Positions 9,951-21,100 of a stretch of DNA of 64,000 nt are shown here, one piece after another. Every line of letters begins with the position of its first letter. Position 1 is the first letter of the stretch. The notes beneath the pieces are model-generated. The model searched no databases, was not told the origin of the DNA, and saw only the letters and a program-made list of their open reading frames with translations. Source of the DNA: Nephrocerus scutellatus (taxonomy: Eukaryota; Arthropoda; Insecta; Diptera; Pipunculidae); assembly GCA_947095585.1 (NCBI GenBank), contig OX352763.1, forward strand, positions 98,993,908-99,057,907. The letters are read 5' to 3'. The translations under genes were made by a program, and so were the position numbers.

Positions 9951-12380
9951 ATGGTCTATTATACGCACTTTGACATTAACATTAATACGAACTTGAAATG
10001 ACGTCGTAATTCAAAGAAAGAAATAGCCTTGCGATTTTCTTGCTGTGTTAGTGATTGACGTTCAGTCGATGTATACCATCGAGAATCTTACGTTTTCTTG
10101 TCGATTTCTTTCAAAGTTTCTTTCTTTTCTTAAAATAATGTCCCAGAACTAAACATTTGTTCTATCCTTCATGAATACTTGTTTAACGTTATTCATCGTT
10201 TACATGATTATTTTTGGCTTTACACTCCAGAAAGGCATAGATCATCTTTTTGATTATTTTCTTCAAATCACTCAATGTGAATTTTCAAATTCTAAAGTTA
10301 TTTTATTCATTGATTCGTCCACGTTCGTTGTCTAGATTTATATGTACCATTCATTTCTTCATAATTTTGTTATCTAGAGAAAAGAAGTGTTCTGGATCGT
10401 TATCTTTTTGTTGCTTATTTGTGGCACCATCCTAAAATAACTTGATTGTTGTACGCTCGTACGTACTTCCAGTCTAACTAATTACATTTTCGGTACTAGG
10501 TTCCAATAAAAAATTGTACCTCGACCTTATTATTAAACCAACCTTTGCATTCCGTTACCACTTTGTCACAATCATAAACATTGTGGTTTTCCTATAATAA
10601 TAGTAAGTTATATCAATCAGTCATTCTTCTTACAGAAAGACATTCCGAGCACTCCACTCCGGATTATTGCGTCCTTCTTAGACAGAAAAAAAAGCTCACA
10701 CACGCTATAAATCACATTTTCGCATGCGTTCTTGAGTAGTCGTAATTCACCGCACAGTGTGTGTTTTCCCTCATAAATCACTGATTGCATTCATAAACGT
10801 ATTATGTCATATTATTCTATCTCCGGCCACACCTCTGCTCTTATTTTCCAAATTGAACTGATCCTTATTTATTTTCGTAGAAAATATCCCAAGAAAGTGA
10901 GCATCTTCCATTCGGCTCATAATACAGCAACAATTCGCTGTGGAATGTTCTGCTACTGCCACCCTACTCAAGATACGGGTCTTCAGTTGACATTCCAAAA
11001 ATTATACCCTTTTGCTAGACAGAAGGCGTTATTGGATCATTCCTTATTGAAGATGACAAATAAACCGTAAATGGCGTTAGCGGTTGATATCAGGGTCTCT
11101 CAATATATGACGCATCATATTATACTCACCGATTTGTGCGTGTGGAATCCGAGCGATGACTGGGAGTAAACTGTAAACAATTACATCCGAAATATTATAT
11201 CCTTTGGCATTCTATTTAAGTCCTTATGTTTGGAATTTTGGTCATTTCTTCAATATTTGATGACATCAGTATTGCAAAAATGTGGTTTTTCTTTAATGAT
11301 TTTCTTATTAGGAAATTCTTCAATGGTGTTTTGTGTTCAGAGTGATGTAAAGAAGGGGTTCTTCTCTGTTATTTCAAATATAAATCCTTAAAACAAACAA
11401 GTGGGATAATGTTAAACAAATAAAGAAATGCTAAAATTTGAAATTCCATTTTCTTTTAACTCCCACTCAGCCTTTTCAGTAACAACAGGTTCTGACCTTT
11501 TGTTACATAATATGCTTATAATGTACCGAGTCGTCGGACCGTATACCTCAACACCACCATTGACTTCCGTTTAACATCAAGTTATATTCTGACCAAATCG
11601 AACCCTTTTTCGAAAGTACACCAAAAGTTTTCCATTCCTTGTCAATTTTCTGCAACCCTTATCATTTGTAAACTATTCAACACGGACACGAATAGCAAGG
11701 ACACTAAACTTCTGAATTTTTTTTTTTTGGTATTTTCCTTTTTTATTCACCGTTTTATTGTTACATTAACAAAGAAAGGATACTTTCTTTTCCACTAAAT
11801 AGGACAGCAAGCATCTGGTCAAATCAATTACATAAATCATCAGCATTTTCGTTTGCAATAACAAATTGCGTGTGAGTGTCGTTGTCTGACCTTTTTGTTA
11901 TATGTATGTCTAATTCTTTCGAAGGCAACATAATGTCCTTTTAATGTGTATTTTATTTTACACTTTTTGTTGAAAAAAGTTGGAGCATTGCGAGATGTGC
12001 ATAGATGTGAAAAAGGAAAATTATTATCATGGAATAGAAGAGTGCTTTGCGTGTAACGGATTATGTACTTATGGTTTAAAGACAATTTTGAACTATATAG
12101 GGGTGACACGCACTACACCAAGCAATTCGTGAATTCAAAGTGCAAGAAGAAACGGTGCCAAAGGACTGGGGAAATAGTATCCCATGGCCCATACGCATTA
12201 CAGTCTTAAGTTCCGCGTATTATGGAATGTGAAAAATGCAAAGACCGCTTTAATTTCAATATTGTTTCTTGATTTTATATTTTATGTAAAATAGTTTACG
12301 AAAATTATAAAATAAATGAAAAAAACATTAAAAAAAATGTTAATAAAATCCTTATAATAATAATTTCGCTTTTATAATAA
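9951..12380. other. Non-coding stretch, 2.4 kb, nothing recognised
   Basis: AT-rich, unique-looking sequence. The longest open frames (for example 10804-11070 and 11840-12109) carry no motif and are paired with equally long frames on the other strand. Probably intron or intergenic DNA. Confidence 0.5.
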
Positions 12381-12495
12381 ATAACAACAATAATATTTAG
12401 CGCGAGCGACCGTTTCGGTCCAAGGCCTAGCTTCTCGCGACCATTTGTGTTATGCATGTATATTTGTGCACACATATGGAAGGGACCTACATTTT
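12381..12495 (-). repeat. tRNA-derived SINE, 3' fragment
   Basis: Matches the 3' half of the SINE at 41,012-41,306 in reverse orientation: the complement of GTAGGTCCCTTCC lies at about 12,478-12,490, followed by the tail body (GTTATGCATGTATA region, CTTCTCGCGACC, GGTCCAAGGCC) and an ATT-rich 3' tail. The tRNA-related head is missing (5'-truncated). Confidence 0.75.
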
Positions 12496-12683
12496 CATCC
12501 TTTATTCCAAAGCCACTGATACGACTTAACACTGCTAGAGTGCATTCGGCAGACACAGAAATACAGGTTTCCAACTCTAAATTTAAGCTTATTGTATTGA
12601 TTAACATTTGAAGGTTTAACACTGGCGACAATTTGTGTCAATAATTCACTGTTAGACATCCAATACACAAATTTAATTTAAAA
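12496..12683 (-). other. Short coding-like stretch between two repeats (candidate exon end)
   Basis: On the minus strand about 12,668-12,500 reads without a stop through WMSNSELLTQIV, VKPSNVNQYNKLKF and CVCRMHSSSVKSYQWL and ends at a TGA. It lies between an ACATGT repeat and a SINE fragment and belongs to neither. Composition looks protein-like, but no family was recognised, no splice site was established, and about 60 open codons in AT-rich DNA can occur by chance. Confidence 0.2.
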
Positions 12684-13230
12684 AAAAACAACCCATAAAA
12701 ATTTAAATTCTCTAATCGGGGATACACACACACACACTGCGTGCTCGTTTTGTGGCAAAATCATCCACCAAATGCCGCAGCGGCAGCGAACAGCGCTGCG
12801 CAAAAAGCACAGAGCTCATACTTTGCCGTGATCTGATGCGATATAGCGATATTTAAAAATTGTATATTGGGGTCCCCAAGGGGCCGATCGCTCCAAATTT
12901 TTACAAAAAGTGTTTTCCATCGAAGACACACATGTGTACAATAATTTAAAGAAAATCGGGTACATTTTGTAAAATATTTGTATGGGAGCCCCCCGACCCC
13001 GCGGCCCGAGTGGCCTCAAATTTTAACAGAAAGTGTTGTCATGAGAGATATACATGTGTGCTAAATTTCAATAAAATCGGGCTGTAGGAAGTGGGTTAAA
13101 AATTGATCGCAAGATTCCATGACACACAAATCCACAAATCCACAAACCCACGAACCCACAAACCCACAAACCCACAAGCCGACAAACCCACAAACACACG
13201 GGCAAGTGAAGTTAATATAGAGAATTTAAA
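12684..13230 (-). mobile_element. ACATGT-family repeat, copy 2 (subfamily I)
   Basis: About 547 bp in reverse orientation: right end AACCCATAAAAATTTAAATTCTC at the low coordinate, left end GAAGTTAATATAGAGAATTT at the high coordinate. Near the right end is an AC dinucleotide run (12,724-12,738), then a conserved block containing TGGCAAAATCATCCACCAAA and GGCAGCGAACAGCGCTGC. Monomers with ACACATGTG follow. The left-end microsatellite slot holds a long CCCACAAA-type repeat (13,122-13,200). Structure matches copies at 41.5 and 49.2 kb. Confidence 0.8.
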
Positions 13231-13234
13231 AAAA

Positions 13235-14145
13235 GCAACCCATAAATTCTCTAATCGCACATGTAAAGTTTGAATAAAAGCCCGATGTCCGGTCACTCCA
13301 ATATTTTTACAAAAAATGGAGGTGTATTCACAGCACGACTTTCTTTTACGGACGGGGCCGAAATATAAAAATATATTTTTTTTTTTAATTTTTTTTTTTT
13401 AATTTCTTTTGCACTTAGCAGATTTCTCATAAATGCTATCTTTTTGAGATACCTGCAAAAACTCAAAAAACTGTACATGTAAACTGCTGGTTAATTTTTA
13501 AAAAATTTATGTGGGTACCTCTCGGGCCTCAGGATCCGATCACTCCAAAAATTTTACGAAAAGTGTTGTCTATCGGAGATACACAGGTGTGTACAATTTG
13601 AAGAAAATCGGGTTAATTTTTTAAAAAATGTGTATAGGCACACTTCGGGCTTTAGGGCACGATCCGATTGCTCCAAAAAATTTACAAAAAGTTTTTTTTA
13701 CATCGGAGATACACAGGTGTTTAAAATGTGAAGAAAACCCGGTCCATCGTTAAAAAATTTATATGGGCACCCCACTGCATCACTGCAAAAATTTTACAAA
13801 GAGTGTTGTCCATCGGGCCCGAACATTCCAAAAATTTTACAAAAAGTTTTGTACATCGTGTTTAAAATTTGAAGAAAATCCGGTCCATTTTTAAAAATTT
13901 TTAGAGGCACCCGTCGAGCCTCAGGGCCCGATCACTCCAAAAATTTTACAAAAAATTTTGTACATCGGATATACACATGCGTATAAAATATGAATAAAAT
14001 CGGGTACTTTTTCTACAAAATTTGTATGTGTGCCCCCAGACCACGGGTCCGATCACTTCCACATTTTTAGAGAAAGTGTTGTCCATCAGAGATACACATT
14101 TGAAGAAAATCGGGTACATTTTGTAAAATATTTGTATGGGAAAAG
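13235..14145 (-). repeat. ACATGT-family copy 3: right end plus expanded monomer array
   Basis: Begins only a few bases after copy 2 with a right end (CAACCCATAAATTCTCTAATCG) lacking the usual A/T block. After an unrelated-looking T-rich segment (13,370-13,400) it continues as five or six degenerate monomers of about 110-140 bp (starting near 13,500, 13,620, 13,750, 13,893, 14,013, 14,124). Each has TCACTCCAAAAATTTTAC, then GTTGT..ATCGGAGATACACA, then GAAGAAAATCGGG. The left end is absent; the array runs directly into a LINE fragment at about 14,146. Confidence 0.7.
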
Positions 14146-14930
14146 GGTAAGGAAAACCGAACAAATTTTAAACGAGCCAGAAATGATTGCAATGCTCCTC
14201 TTCGGCGAGTCAAATTCGCCTACGACCAAAAATTGAGGCAAAAAATATGCAAAAGGTAGTAAAAATATTTGGTCATTCGTGAAAATAATCAAAAATACAG
14301 ACTCGTCGTCAATTCCAACACTCATTTATAATGACACTCTAAAACCAAGCCAATCTGTTTGCTGCACATTTTGCAGCTAGCTTAATGCTTCCAAATTGTG
14401 CATGGTTGCCGCCTGCACCTCCCAGTATTGAACACACTATGAGACAGATCTTCATTCATACTCATGCAGTTGTTAGAGTTTTAAACGATTTCAACATTCA
14501 CAAATCCACTGGGCCAGATGGTATTCTCCCATTAGTTCTGAAGAGGTAATATTCCAAGTTGGCATTACCATTGCGTAAGCTTTTCCATCTTTACCATTTT
14601 TCTGGACTCTTCCCTAGAGGCGAGCCGTCGTCTTCTTTTTCGTACCGATCTATAGCACTTCTTACATCCAAAATCAATTTTCAGCTCATGAAATATCCGG
14701 AAACCAACGAATTCCTTAGTGACGGTATCGTGGGCAACATTCTACTGGTGATTTGGTGGTATATCTCACCGAAGAATGGAACCGGTCCTTGCAGAAATCA
14801 AAGCATTTGACAGAGTTTGGCATCAAGCTCTTTTGTCCGAAATGCGTGCTAATGGAGTCGTTGAATAACGGCTTCATTGGATTAGAAGCTATCTTTTGTA
14901 CCGCTCAATTCAAGTTGTATTGGACGGTTT
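14146..14930 (+). pseudogene. CR1/L2-like LINE fragment (RT), copy a
   Basis: Parallels 56,460-57,300 in sequence and order: a stretch with TTAAACGAGCCAGAAATGAT, then translated pieces related to VARVLNDLNI..KSAGPDG and ALPLRKLFHLYHFSGLFPR, the fingers of an RT domain. It ends in YRSIQVVLDG at about 14,925. Many stops and frameshifts. The family lacks a recognisable RNase H and ends in a LWN.LP-type C-terminus (see 57,420 and 24,765), typical of the CR1/L2/Jockey assemblage; the exact clade is uncertain. It is cut at 14,930 by an RTE-A 3' end. Confidence 0.65.
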
Positions 14931-15308
14931 GGTCATACCGGTACTTACATATGGATCAGAGACTTGGGTGCTTAGCAAAAAGCCTTCTGACGTCTTAGCC
15001 GCGTTCGAGAGAAAAGTCTTACGGAGAATTGTTGGCCCGTATATGTGGAAGGACGATTCCGAAGACTCTATAATGATGAGATCTACGAGCGTTACCGCGA
15101 TGTCGACATCGTGAAGAATTAAGCTCGGTAGGCTCCGGTGGGCAGGACACCTAGCTCCGGCCAAGCCTACGCTGGAAGGATGGCATAGACCAGGACGCCC
15201 AGAGTTTAGGGATGCCAAACTAGATGACGTCGGCTCGAAATCGGGACCGGTGGAAAGACTTTTTGGACCGGACCCCGATTGTAGAGCCAAATATAATGAT
15301 GATAATGA
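14930..15308 (+). pseudogene. RTE-A LINE copy 3, 3'-terminal fragment
   Basis: Starts in VIPVLTYGSETWVLSKKPSD (14,896-15,114 frame) and continues through RLRWAG-type sequence to a tail ATATAATGATGATAATGA at about 15,290-15,308. A 5'-truncated RTE-A insertion joined to a CR1/L2-like RT fragment with only about 3 bp shared (GGT). Compared with other copies it lacks part of the C-terminal block after 'GGACACCTAGCTC'. Confidence 0.8.
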
Positions 15309-15773
15309 AAAGGATGTATTATACCATTTTTAAAACTGTATTAAACAAGTTTTTTTTGAAATTAGTTCGCCGCTTAGACTTTAATACATTTTTTTTCACC
15401 AAGTACTCTTGAACTTTTACAAAAAAAAAATATTTACCACATTTCATGAATAAAATTTAGGTTGAGATTTTTTCCAAACAATTACATCAGCTACTCATAC
15501 GATAGAAATTCATTTACTTCTAACTTTTGCGGACAATGCCACTGAATTGAGTTTCGCGGCTTCTTTCATGATCCGTTTGTTGCGGAAGAGGTTCTCCATT
15601 CGTGCTCTCCCGTTCCCAAATATCACCACAAAGACTACAGACTAGTTCATCTTCTTGTTAACTTGTTGTTGAAGTTGTTGTTTGAAGTTGTCAATTTATG
15701 GAGCAGAGGATTTATTGATTGAAATCAATCGTGTATTGATTTAAATCATTATTTTACTTTAATAAAATAAAAA
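15309..15773. other. Non-coding, nothing recognised
   Basis: AT-rich sequence between an RTE-A tail and an ACATGT repeat. No protein motif and no match to other repeats in the window noticed. Confidence 0.4.
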
Positions 15774-16145
15774 AACAACTCTTAAAAATTAAAATTTTTC
15801 ATCTAAATTCTCTAATCGCAGAAATTGATATGGGAGCCCCTCGATCCTGGGCCATTTGTTTTTATTGTAGGAGAAAATCATCGAAACAGACATTTGACAT
15901 CAGATGTTAAAATTGAAAATGCTCAGATCATTTTATTATGAGCACTTAGAGCACGCTCATACTCTGAGCAAATAAGAAACACGAACATTTATCTTGAGAA
16001 CTCTTTGACTGCTCTGAACGCGAAATGACAGAATATTGTGAAAACTTGTTGTTCTATCTGTAAGTTGATATCGACAACAAAAAACGACATCAATAAAAAA
16101 TAAAATTCAGTAAATAAAAATGTAAGTTGAATTAAGCATAAAACA

Positions 16146-17665
16146 ATACAATTCCAAGGCAAAACCCTTCAATTAATGCCAGAAGCTAAATATTTAGGGG
16201 TATTGTTTGACAAAAACTAACATGGAACCCCCACATATCATATATCACAAACAAAGCTAATAAAGCTTACTTTGCCTGTCAGCGTATGTTTGGCAAAACG
16301 TGGGGAATAAACCCTCAAATTACCCTCTGGCTATACCAAAGCATAATCAGACCCAGGATCACATACGCGGCCCTGGTTTGGTGGCCAAAAACAGAGCAAT
16401 CAACGACACGCTCAAAACTGAACAAAATTCAAAGACTAATATGTCTAAGTGCAACGGGTGCAGTTAAGAGCTGCCCAACGGCAGCTCTGGAAAAACTTCT
16501 AGGACTTCCTCCCCTGCACATACACATCAAAAGCGAGGCTGTATCAAGAGCCACAAAACTAAAAATCCTCAAACAAATAAAGGCAAACAAACCAGGACAC
16601 ACCAGCATCATAACCAAAATAGACTTGGAATATTTAACTGTCCAACCATCAGACCTAATGATAAAAACTACTAATTTCAAAAGGAATTTTTCAATTAAAA
16701 TACCCGATCGGAATCAAGTTGAAAATATCATAAGTACCATTCCAAACCATGCATCCATCTGGTATACAGACGGATCAAAAACAAACACAGGAACCGGAGC
16801 AGGAGTATTCGGACCCAGAATCACCCTACGAATACCCCTAGGAAGATCTCCAACAGTATTCCAGGCAGAAACTATAGCAATAGAAGCCTGCGTACTGGAA
16901 TGTACTAAAAGAAAGTACAGAAGAACCGAGATGTATGTGATCTCAGACATCCAAGCCGCATTGCTAGCATTAAAAGGTCCAGTCTTTTACTCTAAAACAA
17001 CGTGGAGCTGTTTCCGCCACTTAGAAGAACTGGCCAAAAACAACAAAATCACACTTATGTGGTCTCCCGGACACTAAGGCATATCAGGAAACGAGGCAGC
17101 AGACCTATGCGCAAGAGAAGGCGCAGAAGGAATTTTCACTGGCCCAGAACCCAGCATTGCCTATTCCAAATGCCATATCAACAGAAAAATTAAAGAGTGG
17201 GAAAACGCTACTATCGAAGCAGAATGGAATTCTTCGTCTGGGATGAGACAAGCCAAGAAGCTTCTAAACTACAACATTAGTCATATGGACAGGGCCATCA
17301 AACTGGACCGCCATACACTAAGAACAATAATCTGGTATATGACAGGACATGGCCCATTCCAAGACCACCTTTTGAAAATAGGCAAATCCCAATCGGACCG
17401 CTGCCGATTCTGTAACGAGGCAAAGGAAACGTCAGAGCATATACTCTTCGTATGCGTAGCCCTCACTTAGAAAAGAATGAAACATCTCAAGGCCTATACG
17501 GTTCCATGGCCGAATGCCAGACCAATCGCATTGTCAGATGTGGTGGCATTCACGAAGGAACTGAACAACCACATAATGTGGTAAAACGTCAGGGACGCAC
17601 AATAGACCTAAAGGTCGCAGTGCTCAGGGCTGTTCGGCCCCACCTAATATAATAATAATAATAAT
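16146..17665 (+). mobile_element. 5'-truncated I-group LINE with RNase H and TAA-repeat tail
   Basis: A 1,520-bp insertion. The flanking direct repeat AAGCATAAAACA occupies 16,134-16,145 and 17,666-17,677 (13 bp if the preceding T is counted), and closing the gap restores ACATGT copy 1 sequence. The 5' end falls inside the RT C-terminal region; the 3' end is a run of TAA repeats (17,650-17,665). TAA tails are characteristic of I factor and relatives, which agrees with the RNase H domain. Confidence 0.88.
16200..17470 (+). pseudogene. I-group LINE ORF2 C-terminus: RT thumb, RNase H, zinc-finger-like end
   Basis: The frame from 16,286 to 17,470 is open except for one TAA at 17,075-17,077, inside the SPGH.GISGNE motif; a one-base loss near 16,217-16,221 shifts the upstream part (PEAKYLGVLFDK). 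It reads RT C-terminus (KTWGINPQITLWLYQSIIRP, CPTAALEKLLGLPPL), then RNase H with all four acidic residues: D in WYTDGSKT, E in FQAETIAIEA, D in VISDIQAALL, D in GNEAAD. The tail carries CRFC plus a downstream H/C pair (SEHILFVC), a CCHC-like arrangement common at LINE C-termini. Few lesions suggest a fairly recent insertion. It cannot transpose alone because the endonuclease and most of RT are missing. Confidence 0.88.
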
Positions 17666-18150
17666 AAGCATAAAACATTTATATCTCGTTTCATTTGCTG
17701 GGTTCATTTGTGCGTGAGCTAAGATTTCTCTCTCTCTCTACGACCAAAACCATGCAGCGCAGCCGACTGCGCAGCACACACCGCACACAGTCCATAAAGG
17801 GTGACGAATATCTGATGCCAGTATAGATATTTAAAAAATGTATAAGGGCCATGCGGCCGAACCCGGGACCCAATCACTACCAAATTTTCGAAACAGTATT
17901 GTTTATTGGGTATACACATGTGTGTATTTGAAGAAAATCGGGTAAATTTTTTAAAATTTTTGTATGGGAGCCCCCCGACCCCGCAGCCCGAGGGGCCTCA
18001 AAATTTAATAGAAAGTGTTGTCTCCGGAAATACACATGTGTAGGAAGTGGGTTAAAAATTGATCGCAAGAATCCATGACAAATCCACAAACCCACAAGCC
18101 CACAAACCCACAAACACACGAGCAAGTGAAGTTAATATAGAGAATTTAAA

Positions 18151-21100
18151 AAAGTCTGCCTAGTACTATTTCTACTATGAATGAAGCTTTAGGTGTTCTT
18201 ATTTTGTAACGAAGTTATGACTGTTGGTTGTGTCCAATGAATTTAATAGCTTGGGGTTGCAGTTTCGCATTTTACTTCGTTCACATCAGGCACATTTGTT
18301 CACAAACTGAAATCCTCATTCTTCATCCGCAGAATTTACCACATCGGTTTTGACAAAATAAAATTTGTATTGGTCCTTTTCTTCCCTATCATTTTTACCC
18401 AATTTTTTCTATACAATCTCAATTGGTTTATTGTGAGTTTTTCTATTTTTTTTTTTGTGTTCAACCTTTTGTGCTTTGCGACTGGGAACAGGCTTTGAAA
18501 AATAAATCAAAAAAAGTAAGAATGAGCCAAAAAAGGGTGCGTGAACGTGTCCAATAAATTTCAACCCTTCTTTGGCAGAATAATGAATACCGCAAGTAAA
18601 ATTGGTAGCGTATTATATCGAAAGTGACAATAGAAAAAGAAACCTAATTTGACAATGATTTCGTGGGCGGTGTATTGTTCGGCTGACAACACTGACATTC
18701 CCCATAAAAACGAAGGAAAAAGGTCTTTTCTGATCAACAGTTAATTTTTTGCGTGTAACATTTTCTATTCATTGTCATTGAGAAGTGCGTTTCTTTTCTA
18801 ATATTTATAAACGAGTCTTTTTTTTGGGAATATTTTCTCCCCACAATTCAGTCTTTGAAAAATAAGAAATCCTTACAGAAATGTACTTACGTTCTTTTCT
18901 TCTTACTCTGTGATTTTAAGTTATATTTTTTTAGCTCATGTTTGGTTTTTCCTTAAATTAACTTTACCACCGCAGGACGTTCTGTCTGGAGAATTTCATA
19001 ATACAAACAGGGCAAAAGGGCAGAAGAAAAATGTAAACATTTTTTCGCATCATCGCAGAGAAGTGCTTCTGTTGCAAGGAAGTAAAACAACAAATTACAA
19101 CGACTTGCTATGGGCGTGGTGGTGGTGTTTTGATTTTTGTGTCTGTGGGGGCTCTCCACACTCTCTATTTGCATATCATCATTCGAACCAGGAATCCAGG
19201 TTGATTTGACTGGCTTGCTTCAATGGCTAACAAAATACACACAGTACACAAAATGAACCTGGATGACTACCATCAATTGCATCGCTGTAACAGAGCAATG
19301 ATGACAATAGACACAGCCGCTGAAGACCACCAGAGAGGTAATGAATAAATAATCAGATATTCCTTTGTCCTTATGACCATCGTCATCGTTGAAATCAGAA
19401 TCAGAACAGAAACGACGATGACGACGTTTGGTATGATTCGATGCAAAAAGGAAGCATCGTCAACAGAAGCAGAAGACAATCCTTAAGGCAGCTATATACA
19501 AAAGTGTATGAGGATAAAAAAACAGGAAACACGAGTATATTGAAGATTGGAAAATATTCATAAAATATTGAAAAATACCAGCCAGAGTCCAGGTGGTTGG
19601 AGGTTTAACTGCATGATAATAGGCAGGCTTATGATTTGGTTACGTGGAATTTTGTTTTCTATGGAAGTTGCTTTTGTTTTTTTAGGGGTTAACAACTCTA
19701 AGCATGATATTAATAGTGAAACGTATTTGTTTTGTGCTTTGCAGTTAATTTCCTTTAATTATTGCCATACCATGGAAACATTTGTACCGCAAATAACAAA
19801 TAAACTTACATGAGAAGTTTGTGGTAATTACACTTGCATACTTGATATAAAGGTACTTTATTTATGCTTTCCAACTCTCTTCTCTTATATATAAAAACCA
19901 AGTGCCAGCTATATGAAAATAATTGTATTTGTTTGGTGTTCGATTGTCAGCTTGGGTTGTTACGTATTTCGTATGTACGAGTATGCAGAAATGCGGAGAA
20001 TGTAATAGAGAACATAATTTAAATTCATAGGCAGTACATAATATACCAGATTTATAAGAAAAAATGTTCATTAATACTCATTTCATTAAGTAATGTTTCA
20101 ACAAACATTGATTATCAATCGACTTCTTTTTTGACTGAATTTACATGAAGTATACATTTTTTTGTTTTTTGGGTTATGCACGCTCTTTGGCTTTGAACTT
20201 AGATATTATATTTTTTTTAATAATATGTCATCCTTTCCGTCATTTTAATCAGTTGGTTTTAGATTGAAAAGTATGCCTCGTTTGGTTGAAATTAGTATCT
20301 TATAAGTTTTTCGTTAAGAACGCCGCATTCTTTAATAAACCAGCTTATGTTTGAGATAACATAATGTCATTAATTATGAAACACACATCGTTTAAATGCC
20401 CTTCACGGAAACGTCTGCAGGAGTGAATTCATAAAAATCAGATTTTTCATAATTTTTCGCATAACTCAGACATTATGCCAGCAATTTCTCGTTAGAAATT
20501 GGTTCTAATGTCGTTTAAATCGTCTGGATTGCTGGCTAGATCGTGACATAGCTCGTAGTCCTAATTTGTCAACTGATGACACTAATATTGAGTTTAATTA
20601 CTTATCAGACACTATAGACAAGATTTACCAATCATCACAAACATCAGAATTGATAGACGGCCAATGGACTAGTCCATTTCTGAAGATAACACGGTCACCG
20701 GATTTTGACTTCAAACCCTTTATTGTTTGACCGAACGGTCCAATAGCCGTCTCCGTTGACTGTGACTGTGCATGCGTCAATGAGCTTGGTTGTGTTGAAG
20801 CGTGTAATTTTCTAGATTAAATGTCAATTAAAGAGGATTGGCCGTTTTGGCTGAAGTAGTTAGTTAGTACGTTGGACTACTGCTTGGTTTGGTTGAGTTT
20901 TTTTAATTTGGACCCAGTTTTCCAATAGGGTTTCTCGACTTTGCGTGGAGTTAACGTGGTTCCTTTGACATTTCAACTATATCGTTCGACTGTTTTATAG
21001 TAATGTTATGCAAAATACCGTAATGATTTAATTAAATCCAAGTAATGACTTAATTAATATTCGGGATGCATTCATGACATTCAAATCATCCTTCATTTCT

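Larger units (their letters stand above)
15774..18150 (-). mobile_element. ACATGT-family repeat, copy 4 (subfamily II), split by a LINE
   Basis: Reverse-oriented relative of copy 1. The right end (AAATTCTCTAATCGC) is at about 15,812-15,826 and the left end (GAAGTTAATATAGAGAATTT) at 18,129-18,148. Its two parts, 15,774-16,145 and 17,678-18,150, add up to about 845 bp, the length of copy 1, and match it across the TCTCTCTC tract and the 'GCTCATACTCTGAGC' segment. The left microsatellite slot carries CCCACAAA units, not the CGGT units of copy 1. The I-group LINE at 16,146-17,665 interrupts it. Confidence 0.85.

Noticed and set aside
13122..13200. CRISPR-like array (short repeated CCCACAAA units)
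   Set aside because: Units are contiguous without spacers and lie in the microsatellite slot of a transposable repeat in a eukaryotic genome.
12305..14325. Open frames across the ACATGT copies as proteins
   Set aside because: The same 'proteins' reappear wherever the repeat occurs on either strand; they are by-products of the repeat sequence.
18910..19209. 99-codon open frame as a secreted or membrane protein gene
   Set aside because: Hydrophobic start is explained by T-rich DNA; no homologous motif and an overlapping minus-strand frame.
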